Shown: piece by piece, positions 39,551-48,954 of the stretch
How the letters are laid out: every line of letters begins with the position of its first letter
How positions within the stretch are numbered: the stretch's first letter is position 1
NCBI GenBank assembly: GCA_043228905.1
Contig: JBHGNT010000009.1
Coordinates: 17,112,001-17,176,000, forward strand
Reading direction: 5' to 3'
Origin: Azolla caroliniana
Lineage: Eukaryota > Polypodiophyta
DNA: 64,000 nt
Made by a program: the position numbers and the translations under genes
The notes under the pieces: model-generated
Told to the model about the DNA's origin: nothing
Databases searched by the model: none
The model's input: the letters and a program-made list of their open reading frames with translations, nothing else

Positions 39551-40955
39551 GAGGTTTGACATGAAGGATCTGGGGGATCTTCATTACTTCCTCGTGATCG
39601 AAGTGATCCGCACCCCCGAAGGCATATTGATTAGCCAACGTCATTACGCGCTGAATATGCTCTTCAAATTCGGGATGGCAGACTGTAAGTCCGTCTCAAC
39701 TCCTCTTGATAGAACCGTCAAGCTTCGCCCCAATTTCGGAAAGGTGTGCGACCCGACGAGGTTCCGACAAATTGTCGGAAGCCTTATTTACTTGACAATC
39801 ATCCGACCCGATCTCAGTTATCTGGTCGGGGTGATCAGTCAGTTCATGGCGCGACCTACCGAGGAGCACCTTTAGTGTGCGCAACGCGTACTACGGTACA
39901 TACGCGGCACTACGGACCGGGGACTGCTATGTCTGACCAGTACAGCCTCGTCGTTGGTCGATAACACCGACACTGATTGGGATGGCAACGCTGCCGATCT
40001 CCGATCCACGTCCGGATACGCGTTCTCTCTTGGGAGTGCCGCGATCGTGTGGAGTAGTAAGAAGCAGCCGACAGTTGCACTGTCGAGCACCGAAGCTGAG
40101 TATAGAGGAGCGGTTGTCGCAGCATGCGAAGCCATATGGTTGAAGCGGCTACTTAAGGACCTACAAGAGGAGGTGTCCGATCTGACGACGATCTACTGCG
40201 ACAACCTCAACAGCATCCAGCTTGCCAAGAACCCTATTTTCCACGCCCGAACTAAGCACATTGAGGTGCACTACCATTTCATCCGTGAGCGTGTTCTCTC
40301 CAATGAAGTCGAACTTCAGTATGTTCCGACGGATCGGCAGCCCGCCGACATCTTCACCAAGCCTCTTGGTCTGGACAAGTTGCAGCAATTCTCGGGTGCG
40401 CTTGGGTTGCGTCAACTCGACGTGCCAAACTTGAGGGGCAGGGACGTCCCGAATGACCATGGAAGGAAGCAGGAAAGGAGCGGAGAAGACCGCGACGCCG
40501 AGTCGGATGACAAATTCGATTTCGGATCGGTTGAAGTAGCCGAGGGCGGATCCGCGGAAGAGTCTGGCAGACATAAGGGGAGCAGCCGGAAGAAAGAGCC
40601 AAAGCTAACCAAGCATGGGGGAGATGATGCCGTCAAGGGCGAGAAGACCAAAGACGAGTTGGAGATAGCCAACTCGGACGAGAGCGAAAACTGATTGCAG
40701 GTAGCTGAGTCGGTTCAAGTGTTTGATTCGGATACACTGAATCAACTGAGGGCCAAGCGGAAAAGAAGGCAGCAGGAGAAGCGCCAACACCGCGACAGCA
40801 AGGGAGCTGTGAAGGGTCGTACCGACCGGAAGGGTCGAAGCGCACAGAGTCGAACAAGCCGAGGAGCACGAGCGAGGCGTGGAGCCAGGAGGAACCGGAG
40901 CGATGATCCGGAAGATCCCGAAGAGCCTCAAGTTAAGCTTGAGGGGGAGCGTTGA
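39551..40955 (+). pseudogene. A1 reverse transcriptase end, RNase H and charged tail
   Basis: Resumes at FDMKDLGDLHYFLVIEVIRT, continues FRQIVGSLIYLTIIRPDLSY, has a TAG at 39873, then CAQRVLRYIRGTTDRGL and RNase H with NTDTDWDGNAADLRSTSGYA, LSSTEAEYRGAVVAACEAIW and HARTKHIEVHYHFIRERV. After PADIFTKPLGLDKL comes an unusual extension of more than 150 residues: first acidic (ESDDKFDFGSVEVAEGGSAE), a TGA at 40692, then strongly basic (LRAKRKRRQQEKRQHRD). It runs into the polypurine tract. A2 encodes a matching extension. Confidence 0.85.
40936..40949 (+). promoter_or_regulatory. A1 polypurine tract
   Basis: CTTGAGGGGGAG just before the 3' LTR; the same sequence is found on the minus strand in A2 at 41609-41620. 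Confidence 0.85.
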
Positions 40956-41384
40956 GAGACAACCTCAACATTGGTCGTATCGGCTGAGCAAGCCGAGGAT
41001 CGGATCGGTTGGGACCGGTTGGTTAGGCCGGACTAGTGCGTAAAACGGTACGCAAACCGGTGCGTAGGAAGGCCGTATCGGTGCGTAAACCAAAAGGCCG
41101 TTAGAAAGATATTCCTCGTAAGGAATAGTTTTGGGAGTAAGAGTCGAGGCTCATTTATGAGCAGTCAAGTACTGTGAATGCTTGTGTCAGCCCGATTGTC
41201 AGGGCTTGTATAAAAGTGCTCACTGAGCACATCCTATGTACAGATTGAGTATTATCTTTTTGAATTAAGTTCTGTGTTTACTCTCTCTCTGTCTCTCTCG
41301 TGCGTACTGTGCAAACCTAAGCTTATAAACCTACATTTTCTGTTGTTCAGTATTCTATATTGCTTCCGCACGCAATTCTTTTCA
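40950..41384 (+). repeat. A1 3' LTR (435 bp)
   Basis: Starts CGTTGAGAGACAACCTCAAC (first base C where T is expected) and ends GCAATTCTTTTCA, then ACTTT. It resembles the 5' LTR with several substitutions and small deletions in U3, so the insertion is clearly older than B. Confidence 0.9.
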
Positions 41385-41389
41385 ACTTT

Positions 41390-41608
41390 GTACAAAGGAT
41401 GTGCTCAGAGAGCGCTTTTATACAAGTCCATATGGATTGACAAAAGTACTGACACGTACTTCAATGCTCATTAATGAGCCTCTACACTAACTCCCAAAAT
41501 ATATTCCTCTGCGGAATATCTATCCAACGGCCTCCCGGTTTACGCACCGCTATGGCCTCTCGTTGCACACCAAGCTTACTCACCCAATGTTGAGCTTGTA
41601 CCTCAACA
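41390..41608 (-). repeat. A2 3' LTR, right part
   Basis: GTACAAAGGATGTGCTCAGA to GCTTGTACCTCAACA completes the LTR begun at 36352: 171 plus 219 bp gives 390, matching the 389-bp 5' LTR. The polypurine tract follows at 41609 on the plus strand (minus-strand CTTGAGGGGGAG). Confidence 0.9.
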
Positions 41609-42147
41609 CTCCCCCTCAAGCGCAACTTGAGGTTCCACCTACTCTTCCAGATTTTCGCTCTGGCTTATCTTGGCTTCACACCTCGCTCACGCTCCTCGAC
41701 CCGTTCGATTATGCGTGCCTCGACCCTTTCAGTCGGCTTGTCTGCTCAAACTCCCTTGCTATTGTGGTGTTGGCGCCTCTTCCACTGCCCTTTCCTCCGC
41801 TTGGCCTTCAATTGATTCGGCGTCTCTGAATCGAACATTCGAACCGAATCGACTGTCTCTTATTCATCTTTTGTCTTCAGGCCCTTAACCACATCAGACC
41901 ATGTCTTGGTCTTGGCCTTCTCGCCCTTCTCAGCTTCAACTCTCCCTTGTTCGGCTGACTCTCGCTCTTCCCTTCGATTGCTGCCCTTTTCAGCTTCTTC
42001 AGCCAACCCGAAATCGAATTCTTCATCCGACTCAGCTTCGCGGTCACTTCCGCTCCTTTCATGCTCTCTTTCCTGGTTTTTTCTCCGGGCCCTCAAATTT
42101 GGCACATCAAGGTGCCATAAACTAAGCGCAGCCGAGAATTGCCGCAA
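41609..42147 (-). pseudogene. A2 C-terminal charged extension of pol
   Basis: After RNase H the minus-strand frame reads ALSLWHLDVPNLRARR, an acidic segment (ESDEEFDFGLAEEAEKGSN) and KTKTWSDVVKGLKTKDE, a stop, then in the same register MFDSETPNQLKAKRRKGQWK and another basic stretch up to the polypurine tract. It parallels the A1 tail (ESDDKFDFGS, FDSDTLNQLRAKRKRR), so the extension belonged to the active ancestor. No known domain is recognised; acidic and basic halves could bind protein and nucleic acid respectively, which is inference. Confidence 0.65.
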
Positions 42148-43703
42148 CTTGTCGAGACCAAGGGGCTTGGTGAAGATGTCGGCAGTCTACCGATCCATCG
42201 GAACATACACTAGTTCGACTTCACAGGAGAGGACACGCTCGCGGATAAAATGGTAGTGCACCTCAATGTGCTTGGTCCGGGCGTGGAAGATGGGGTTTTT
42301 CGCAAGTTGGATGTTGCTGAGATTGTCGTAATAGATTGTCGTCTGAGTGGACACCTCCACCTGTAGATCCTTGAGTAGCCTCTTGAGCCAAATGGCTTCG
42401 CATGTCGCGCTAACCGCTCCTTGATACTCAGCCTCCGTGCTCGACAGTGCAATTGTCGGCTGCTTCTTGTTGCTCCAGGCAATTGCGGCGCTCCCAAGCG
42501 AGAAAGCTAACCCAGATGTGGATCTACGATCGTCGACGTTTCCGGCCCAATCGGAATCCGAGTAGCTGACGAGCTGTTCGGCAATACCGATCCGATATAG
42601 CAGCACCCTATCCTTAGTGTCGTCGACATAGCGCAATATCCTTTGCGCGCACTGAAGGTGTTCAGCCATGGGTTGCAACATAAATTGACTGATCAAGCCA
42701 ACCGGGTAACTGAGATCCGGCCGAGTGATCATCAAATAAATTAGGCTTCCGACAATCTGTTGGAACCGTGTCGGGTCGCACGACTTTCTCTCGAATCTCG
42801 GCGAAGCTTGACATTTCTGTCCAAAGGAGTTGAGATGGACTTACAACCGGCCATCCCGAACTTGAAGAGCATACTCAACACGTAATGTCATTGGCTGATC
42901 AGTATGCCTTTTGGGGTGAGGATCACTTCGATCCCTAGGAAGTAATGAAGGTCCCTTAGGTCCTTCATGTCGAATGATGTCACGAGCTGGGATTTTACGT
43001 GGCCGATTTGTTCTAGGTTGGCGTCGGCGATGACTAAATCATCAACATAAAGTAAAATACTAATCGGTCCACGTCGACCTTGCCGGACAAACAATGAAGA
43101 GTCTGATTTGGACGTCGCAAACCCCATCCGACGCAGGCGCTACGTGATCTTCGCGTTCCACGCGTGTGGGGCTTGTTTTAGTCCACAGAGGGACTTCTTC
43201 AGTCAGCATACTGCCGAGGTGTTCTTTCCGGACTAAAATCCGAGGGGTTGTACCATGTACACCTATTCCTCAAGTTCTCCTTGCAAGAACGCATTCTTTA
43301 CATCCATTTGATGTAAATGCCACCCCTTTACCGCGGCTACTGCAAGCAGGACGCGGACGGTGGTCATCTTCGTGACAAATGCAAAGGTCTCATCATAGTC
43401 AATGTCGTGTTGTTGTGTGTATCCCTTCACCACTAACCGGTCCTTGTAGCAGTTGACAAAGTCGTCGGTGTTGTACTTGTCCTTGTACACCCACCTGCAT
43501 CCAATCGGCTTTACACCCTTCGGGGCATCAACCAGGTCCCAGGTTTCATTTTTCTCTAATGCATACATCTCTTCCTCCATTGTGGCACGCCAAGTTGCAT
43601 CCTTCGTCGCTTCTGCGTAGCTCTCCGAATCATGCACTTCCGTCACTCGCGTCATGTACGTGTAATGATGCACCATGTACTTGTTGTATCCGAACCGCAC
43701 CAC
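42148..43703 (-). pseudogene. A2 reverse transcriptase and RNase H
   Basis: From the right: [60 protein letters not shown], then after shifts SILLYVDDLVIADANLEQIG (YVDD intact, about 43030-43060), FDMKDLRDLHYFLGIEVILT, LMMITRPDLSYPVGLI-type sequence and RNase H with DSDWAGNVDDRRSTSGLAFS, ALSSTEAEYQGAVSATCEAI and HARTKHIEVHYHFIRERV. Stops lie near 42887 and 42187. Confidence 0.88.
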
Positions 43704-43734
43704 AGGGTTCTTCTGGCAAGTGGATTGGCGTAAT

Positions 43735-45372
43735 CTAGTTATGCCGACTCAATCGCTCGTTCGGCCCACTTAGCTTGAATGAGATCAGACTCTCTTCAGG
43801 AGCTCCGATGTTTCCTTTGTCCCGAGGCATTTCAACCTCGTTGACCTCTTCATCAGAGATCGGAATGGAGTCATCATGGGTTGGAGGCGAAGGCAAGTAC
43901 CATGACGGGGGTTCATCGAACACAACATCACGACTTACGCAAGCTTGTTTGGTTCAGGGGTTATAACACTTATAACCCTTCTATTCGTCCAAGTAGCCAA
44001 CCAAGATGCACTTCTCTTCTTTGGCGTCCAACTTCCTCCATTTCTCCTTCGGCACATGCACATACGCGATGTTACCGAAAACCCTCAAGTGTGCCAACTT
44101 CGGTTTCTTCTTGAAGTACAACTCATGTGGCGACACTCCTCCATTGGCAGATGCCTGATTCTGGAGGTAGACGGCTGTTTTGATCGCTTCGGCCCAATAG
44201 AACTTCGGTAGATGCTTCTCTTCAAGCATTGCCCTTCCCACCTCCTCTATCATGCGATTCTTCCTCTCGGTCACGCCGTTCTACTATGGTGTGTATCTAC
44301 ACGAGAATTCGTGTTCAATTCCCTCCTTTTGTAGGTAACTCGAGAACTGTTCGGAGAAGTACTCCTTCCCACCATCGGACCTTAGGCATGATCTTTCGCC
44401 CAATTTCCCTTTCCGCAAGGCTCTTCACCTTTAGGAAACACCCGAAGACTTCCTCTTTTTCGCGATCAAGTACACCCAAGTGTGCCGAGTGAAGTCATCG
44501 ATGAAGGTTATGAAGTAACTGCTTCCTCTGATGTTCACGTTCTGTGTTGGTCCCCATACATCTGAATAGATCACATCGAGCGGATTTTGACTCCGATTAC
44601 GCTCGTTGGGGAATGGAAGTCGGTGTTGCTTCTCGAGTTGGCAGGCTTCGCAGACTTGGCCGTTCCGGCCACTAAATTTCGGCAATCCGAAAACAATGTT
44701 CTTCGTCTCCATTTCACGAAGTCGCGGGAAATTAACATGGCCGAACCGCTTGTGCCATAGGTCGATATCAGACTTGACCTTCTGTCCTTTCGTAAACAAC
44801 GTGATTCCGACATCATTCGTTTTGAGGATGAACATCCTCCCTTCTCGACGCCCTTGTGCAATGATTGTGCCCTCTTCTTCGATGTAGCAACCGAGATGCG
44901 TGAATCGAACTTGCATCCCCTGGTCGACGATTTTTCCAACCGACACCAGGTTCTTGGTTATTGTCGGGAAGTGTAGCACATCCATGAGTTTCCCTTTCTG
45001 CCTGATTTGGCTGAGGGGAATTTCTCTGACATGTTCGATGATATGCGGAGTGTTGTCTCCAGTTTCGACCACTCCTTGTTTTTCCGATTTCTCCAAGTAC
45101 GAGAACCATTCCTCATGACTCATCATATGATTTGATGCTCCGGAGTCAACATACCACAACTCGTTCGGTTTCGAGGTGTTTATCGCCATCGAATTGGCCT
45201 TGTGCTTCATTACGAAGGCTAGGCCCAATCCATTTTCGGCTCGTTCGGAGCCCTCGATCGCTAGCGATTTCCTTGTTCGGTCCGCCCAGATCCGGATGCG
45301 GTTTTTTGTGAATCGGCGCGTTTCTTCCAGCACTCGCTCTCCCTGTAGACTTTCTTGCCACATTGATAGCAT
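43735..45372 (-). pseudogene. A2 protease and integrase
   Basis: One open run (45372-44431, 313 codons) covers the end of gag, protease WYVDSGASNHMMSHEEW with the catalytic Asp intact, GAG-pre-integrase DLWHKRFGHVNFPRLREM and CEACQLEKQHRLPFPNER, and the first catalytic Asp of integrase (VIYSDVWGPTQNV). A frame change then precedes the second Asp. TERKNRMIEEVGRAMLEE (Glu) and LPKFYWAEAIKTAVYLQNQA follow at 44274-43981, with FKKKPKLAHLRVFGNIAYVH and a stop after GYLDE. A proline/acid-rich linker lies at 43735-43923. Confidence 0.88.
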
Positions 45373-46156
45373 TCCGTGGTGGGTTGCCCTTGCTGGTTTC
45401 CGACGCTGCCTCGACTCCCCCTACTTCCCGAGGGTCCGGAACTATTGTTGGCATTAGGACCATGCCTTCCATCTTGCTCCTGTCGGATGCCTCCATTGCG
45501 CGCCGACTCGCCTCGTTCGCCACGACCACGGGGCCTATTTTCCTCCGTGTACAACATATTGGTGCCAACGTGCGTACTCGTTGATGCACCCATGTGGTTC
45601 TCCTCTACTAGGAGCATCGATTGTAAATTGAAAAACGATGGTGTATTCTCCCTCGTACAGACCGCAGTTCGGAAAGCTCTGAACTTTGACGCTAACCCTC
45701 CAAGGCAGACCTGCACCACTTCATCCTCAACATTTACATCGACAGAGGCAAGAGAGTCACAAATGTCCTTGATCTTGAAGGTGTAGTCAGCCACCGACAT
45801 ATCTCATTGTCGAACATGCTCAACTCTTGCCTGAGTTGGAGCTTTCTGGTTGTGGTGCTTGCGGCGAAAATCTTTTTCAGATTTCCCCAAGCATCCTTTG
45901 GCGTCTTCACATCTCAAATGTAGCTCAGAAGCTGATCGCTCACACAAGATGCGAAGCAGTAGAGAACTCTACTTGCCGCTTGTTCCTAGGCCGGGAAATC
46001 TCTGTGTGTTGATTCGGGTGCTGCGTCATTTGCTCCATCGACATAACTCCAGTAGCCATGTCTGAGCTGCTACTGGGGCATCTTGTACGACCAAGATGCG
46101 TAGTTGCTTCTGTCGAGCTTCTCCGTCGGAAGCGAGGTTGCCATTCCTCTGTCCAT
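45146..46156 (-). pseudogene. A2 gag
   Basis: Starts MDRGMATSLPTEKLDRSNYA at 46156. Stops occur near 46075, 45990 and 45920; an open part from 45800 (MSVADYTFKIKDICDSLASV) reaches the zinc knuckle, which reads CYQCGKKVYRESEC: Tyr replaces the zinc-binding His present in A1 (CWYCGKKGHRESKC). Confidence 0.85.
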
Positions 46157-46230
46157 TCTTTTCTTCTTCTATGCTTTCACCGTGATTAGGGTTTGTCTGT
46201 TTGTCAGCAGCAGAGGATCTCAACCCTCGC

Positions 46231-46242
46231 GCTCTGATACCA
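46231..46242 (-). promoter_or_regulatory. A2 primer binding site
   Basis: Minus-strand TGGTATCAGAGC, adjacent to the LTR end at 46243. Confidence 0.92.
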
Positions 46243-46631
46243 TGTAAAAGAATACGTGCAGAACCTTAACAGACACAACCGGGTAACAACAAACAAAAGA
46301 CAAAGAAGATGTGGAAAGTTTAATGGAAAGCTTAATCAACACAACGTATGCAGAAGAGACAGAGAGAGTAGAACACAGAAAACTCTATTCCAAAACAATA
46401 CTCTAAAACTTTGTACATAGGATGTGCTTAGAGAGCACTTTTATACAAGTCCATATGGACTGACAGAAGTATTGACACGTATTTCAATGCCCATCAATGA
46501 GCCTCTACACTAACTCCCAATATATATTCCTCTGCGGAATATGTATCCAACGACCTCCTGGTTTACCCACTACTATGGCCTCTCATTGCGCACCCGGTTT
46601 ACGCACCCAATGTTGAGCTTGTATCTCAACA
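46243..46631 (-). repeat. A2 5' LTR (389 bp)
   Basis: On the minus strand it starts TGTTGAGATACAAGCTCAAC and ends GTATTCTTTTACA. It contains CTTGTATAAAAGTGCTCTC, the family's core promoter. Followed on the plus strand by CAAAG, the target duplication. Confidence 0.92.
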
Positions 46632-46636
46632 CAAAG

Positions 46637-47208
46637 TAGTGTTGATAACGACACCAAGCGGTGTTGAAGATGATGATATCAAAGATGGAGCAATGAAGAC
46701 AATGATGTTGACTCTGGAAGCAATGATTGTGACTATGGCAATGATGGAAAACAAAGAAATAGATGAAGAGGATAAGAAACATAGAGATTGAGAAGTCGAG
46801 GATAAAAAGGAACACAAAGATAGAGATATAGAAAATGATAGAAAATACAGTGACAGGGACGAAGATGATAAGAAACACATAGATAGGGATGATGATGATA
46901 AGAAACACATAAATAGAGATGAAAACAGTAGGAAACATAGGGAGAAGGATGACAATGAGAAAAAAAGCAGAGATAGGGATGTGGAAGATGATAAGAAGTG
47001 CAAAGATAGGGATGATGATAAGAAACACAGAGATAGATATGTGGAGGATGAGAAGAAACTAAAAAACAAAGACGATGATGAGGAGAAACTAAAAGGCAAA
47101 GACAATGATGAGAAGAAACTAGGCGATAGAGATGGCGAGGAAGATAGGAAACGAAGGGATGTTGATGATGGTAACTCTAGAAGAAAGCTCAATGATGAAG
47201 ACGGGTGA
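46637..47208 (+). other. Charged repeat reading frame (Lys/Asp/Arg-rich), unknown
   Basis: Plus-strand frame translating to a polyampholyte built on variants of DDDKKHRDRD: EDKKEHKDRDIENDRKYSDR, DDDKKHINRDENSRKHREKD, ending RKRRDVDDGNSRRKLNDEDG and a TGA at 47206. One in-frame TGA (near 46789) splits an N-terminal part; a Met at 46981 opens the last 75 codons. The DNA is a degenerate ~27-bp repeat (GATGATGATAAGAAACACAG-like). Such sequences occur in RS-like tails of splicing factors, but nothing else here supports that. It may equally be a drifting satellite that stays open by chance. A2 inserted at its left edge. Confidence 0.35.
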
Positions 47209-47562
47209 TGCTTCTAGTTGGAAGGGATTCAAATTGTCACGGACACACCAACGCTAGACTACGACAAAGCACAAATGACAAGGCTACGACCGATATGGTT
47301 ACGAACATGGAACTCGACATGATGAGGCTAGAAACTCGGGAAGTTGGGAGCGACGAGACAAGGAACTTAAGAATCTGGGAATGACACAAGAGTATAAGAC
47401 AAAGATGTAAATAAAGGAGAGACGATGGGGCGAAACAAGAATACTAGATTGATGTGTCAATGATTGGTGTTGAATCCCTTGAACGGGACCAAGGAGATTA
47501 CAAGTATTTATACATGTTTGTGGGCTCTATATGTAGTTTCATGCATAGACCCATTTTCATGC
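47209..47562. other. Unassigned region with minus-strand TATA box
   Basis: No long frame. On the minus strand CATGTATAAATACTTG (about 47497-47512) forms a good TATA box about 55-90 bp downstream of the HSE-like array. What it would transcribe (leftward) is not recognised; it could be an LTR or a promoter remnant. Confidence 0.35.
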
Positions 47563-47592
47563 AGAAGCTTCTAGAGGTTTCTAGAAGCTTCT
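47563..47592. promoter_or_regulatory. Array of six heat-shock-element pentamers
   Basis: Six contiguous 5-bp units read AGAAG, CTTCT, AGAGG, TTTCT, AGAAG, CTTCT: the alternating nGAAn/nTTCn pattern bound by heat-shock-factor trimers, with only the third unit imperfect. The array is nearly palindromic. A TATA box lies downstream on the minus strand. Confidence 0.55.
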
Positions 47593-47639
47593 AAAAACTC
47601 CTAGGACTTGGAATAGATAATCTACTATGATATGTATAA

Positions 47640-48022
47640 CATGACTATGTATTTGGATGTGTTGGTTACAACAAAATACGTGACAATATACAAGAGGGGA
47701 AGAGTTTGAATCTTGACATGACAGTGATACTCCTGATGCCTTTGATAAGTGATGTGGCCGATCCTCTTATGCCACAGGTGGATATCCGAATCGACTTTTT
47801 GTCTTTTGGCAAACATTGTAGTGCCGACATCATTTGTGTCGTGGATGAACATCCTCCCTTCTCGGCGCCCTTGCGTGATGATCCATCCTTCTTCTTCAAT
47901 GAAGCATCTGAGGTGTGTGAACTAGACCTACATCCCTTGGTTGACAATCTGTCTGACGAACACCAAGTTCTTCGTGATTGTCAGGACGTGCGGGACATTC
48001 ATCATGTTATAGGTTTTAGGGT
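47640..48022 (-). pseudogene. Copia family A fragment (protease to GAG-pre-integrase)
   Basis: Minus-strand frame fragments VLTITKNLVFVRQIVNQGM, EGRMFIHDTNDVGTTMFAK and HLWHKRIGHITYQRHQE match the A1/A2 region (TITKNLVSVGKIVDQGMQVR, DIDLWHKRFGHVN). Coding similarity ends near 47726. Its right end is occupied by a solo LTR at 48023; the rest of the element is absent. Confidence 0.75.
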
Positions 48023-48134
48023 GTTGGGAGACAGGTCCCTCCGGATGGGAAGGGAGAAGATCAGTGCCGATGAACAAACTCGGCCGAGGCCCATAGGCCA
48101 AGACCGAAGACCATATGAGGTGGACCCGGCCACG

Positions 48135-48438
48135 GAGAGCCGGATGATGCAGACCCGATGAAGACCGGATGAGGAGTACCTGGCCACGGAGACCCGGATG
48201 ATACAGACCCGGTGAAGACCGGATGAGGAGTACCTGGCTACGGAGAGCTGGATGATGCAGACCCGGTGAAGACCGAATGAGGAGTACCTGGCTACGGAGA
48301 GCCAGATGATACAGACCCGGTGTGAACCGGATGAGGAGTACCCGGCTACGGAGAGCCGGATGGTGCAGGCCCGGTGTGAACCGGATGAGGAGTACCCGGC
48401 TACGGAGAGCTGGATGGTGCAGGCCCGGTGTGAACCGG
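48135..48438 (+). repeat. 54-bp tandem repeat in the U3 of the solo LTR
   Basis: About 5.6 units, each GAGAGCCGGATGATGCAGAC then CCGGTGAAGACCGGATGAGG then AGTACCTGGCTACG, at 48135, 48189, 48243 and so on. It is a dimer of the ~28-bp unit found in the U3 of B, so this region expands and contracts repeatedly upstream of the TATA box. Confidence 0.85.
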
Positions 48439-48594
48439 AGGAAGAGACATATTCGTAAATATGTTTCTAAGAGCCCATCGAGGCTACATTTGTAAATAGC
48501 CGAAAAGTCATATTAGTATAAATATGACTTAGGGAAAACTTTATGTGTTGTTGTCATTTTTCTGTATTACACGAGATTAGTGTGCGTAACTGTA

Positions 48595-48649
<55 letters not shown>

Positions 48650-48768
48650 GTCGTTGCCTCTATTGTAACCGCCGCCTATGGCGAAGATTTGTGAGCACGA
48701 GGTCGGTGCCTCAGTGAACTCACGGTTGTATATTCCCACATAGTGACAGTTTGCAGCCTGTGGGCTGC

Positions 48769-48802
48769 CGTGGTTTTTCTCCTAGTTTTGGGGTTTTCCA
48801 CG
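48769..48802 (+). ncRNA. ENE-like element in the 48-kb solo LTR
   Basis: CGTGG, TTTTT, CTCC, TAGTTTT, GGGG, TTTT, CCACG. The upper stem is four base pairs (one G-U) where B has three, so the stem pairs although its sequence differs. Confidence 0.5.
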
Positions 48803-48954
48803 TAAACCTCCTGTGTATTCTTTCCCTCTTCTTGTCCTGTTTTATTTCCCGTTTTCTGTGTATGAAAAGAATCTCGGTTGTGGCCGAGCATTGGACATAA
48901 GGAGCCTTGAGTTCCCATCATAGGGTTAGGGTTAATAGATTATTATGATGATAA

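Larger units (their letters stand above)
36523..41384 (+). mobile_element. Element A1: Ty1/copia (plus), non-autonomous deletion derivative
   Basis: Target duplication ACTTT at 36518-36522 and 41385-41389. LTRs at 36523-36968 and 40950-41384. A solo LTR interrupts gag, and a deletion of about 1.2 kb fuses the integrase core to the end of reverse transcriptase, removing YVDD. The same family as A2, inserted in the opposite orientation in A2's LTR. Confidence 0.92.
36352..46631 (-). mobile_element. Element A2: Ty1/copia (minus) with A1 nested in its 3' LTR
   Basis: Flanked by CAAAG at 36347-36351 and 46632-46636. 5' LTR 46243-46631 (389 bp), primer site, gag, protease, integrase, reverse transcriptase, RNase H with a charged tail, polypurine tract, and a 3' LTR split into 36352-36522 and 41390-41608 by element A1. 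Without A1 the element is about 5.4 kb. Stops and frameshifts make it inactive, but protease DSGA and reverse transcriptase YVDD are preserved. Confidence 0.92.
48023..48920 (+). repeat. Solo LTR of a B-related copia family (898 bp)
   Basis: Starts TGTTGGGAGACAGGTCCC and ends TGAGTTCCCATCA, with TAGGG on both sides (48018-48022, 48921-48925). U3 is expanded by a 54-bp tandem repeat. TATA (AGTATAAATATGAC, about 48513), a (GA)n tract at about 48596-48645, ENE-like fold at 48769-48802 and CTCGGTTGTGGCCGAG near 48870 follow in the same order as in B. Confidence 0.88.

Noticed and set aside
41390-41608. Considered as a separate truncated solo LTR
   Set aside because: With 36352-36522 it makes exactly one full LTR and the A1 target duplication explains the split.
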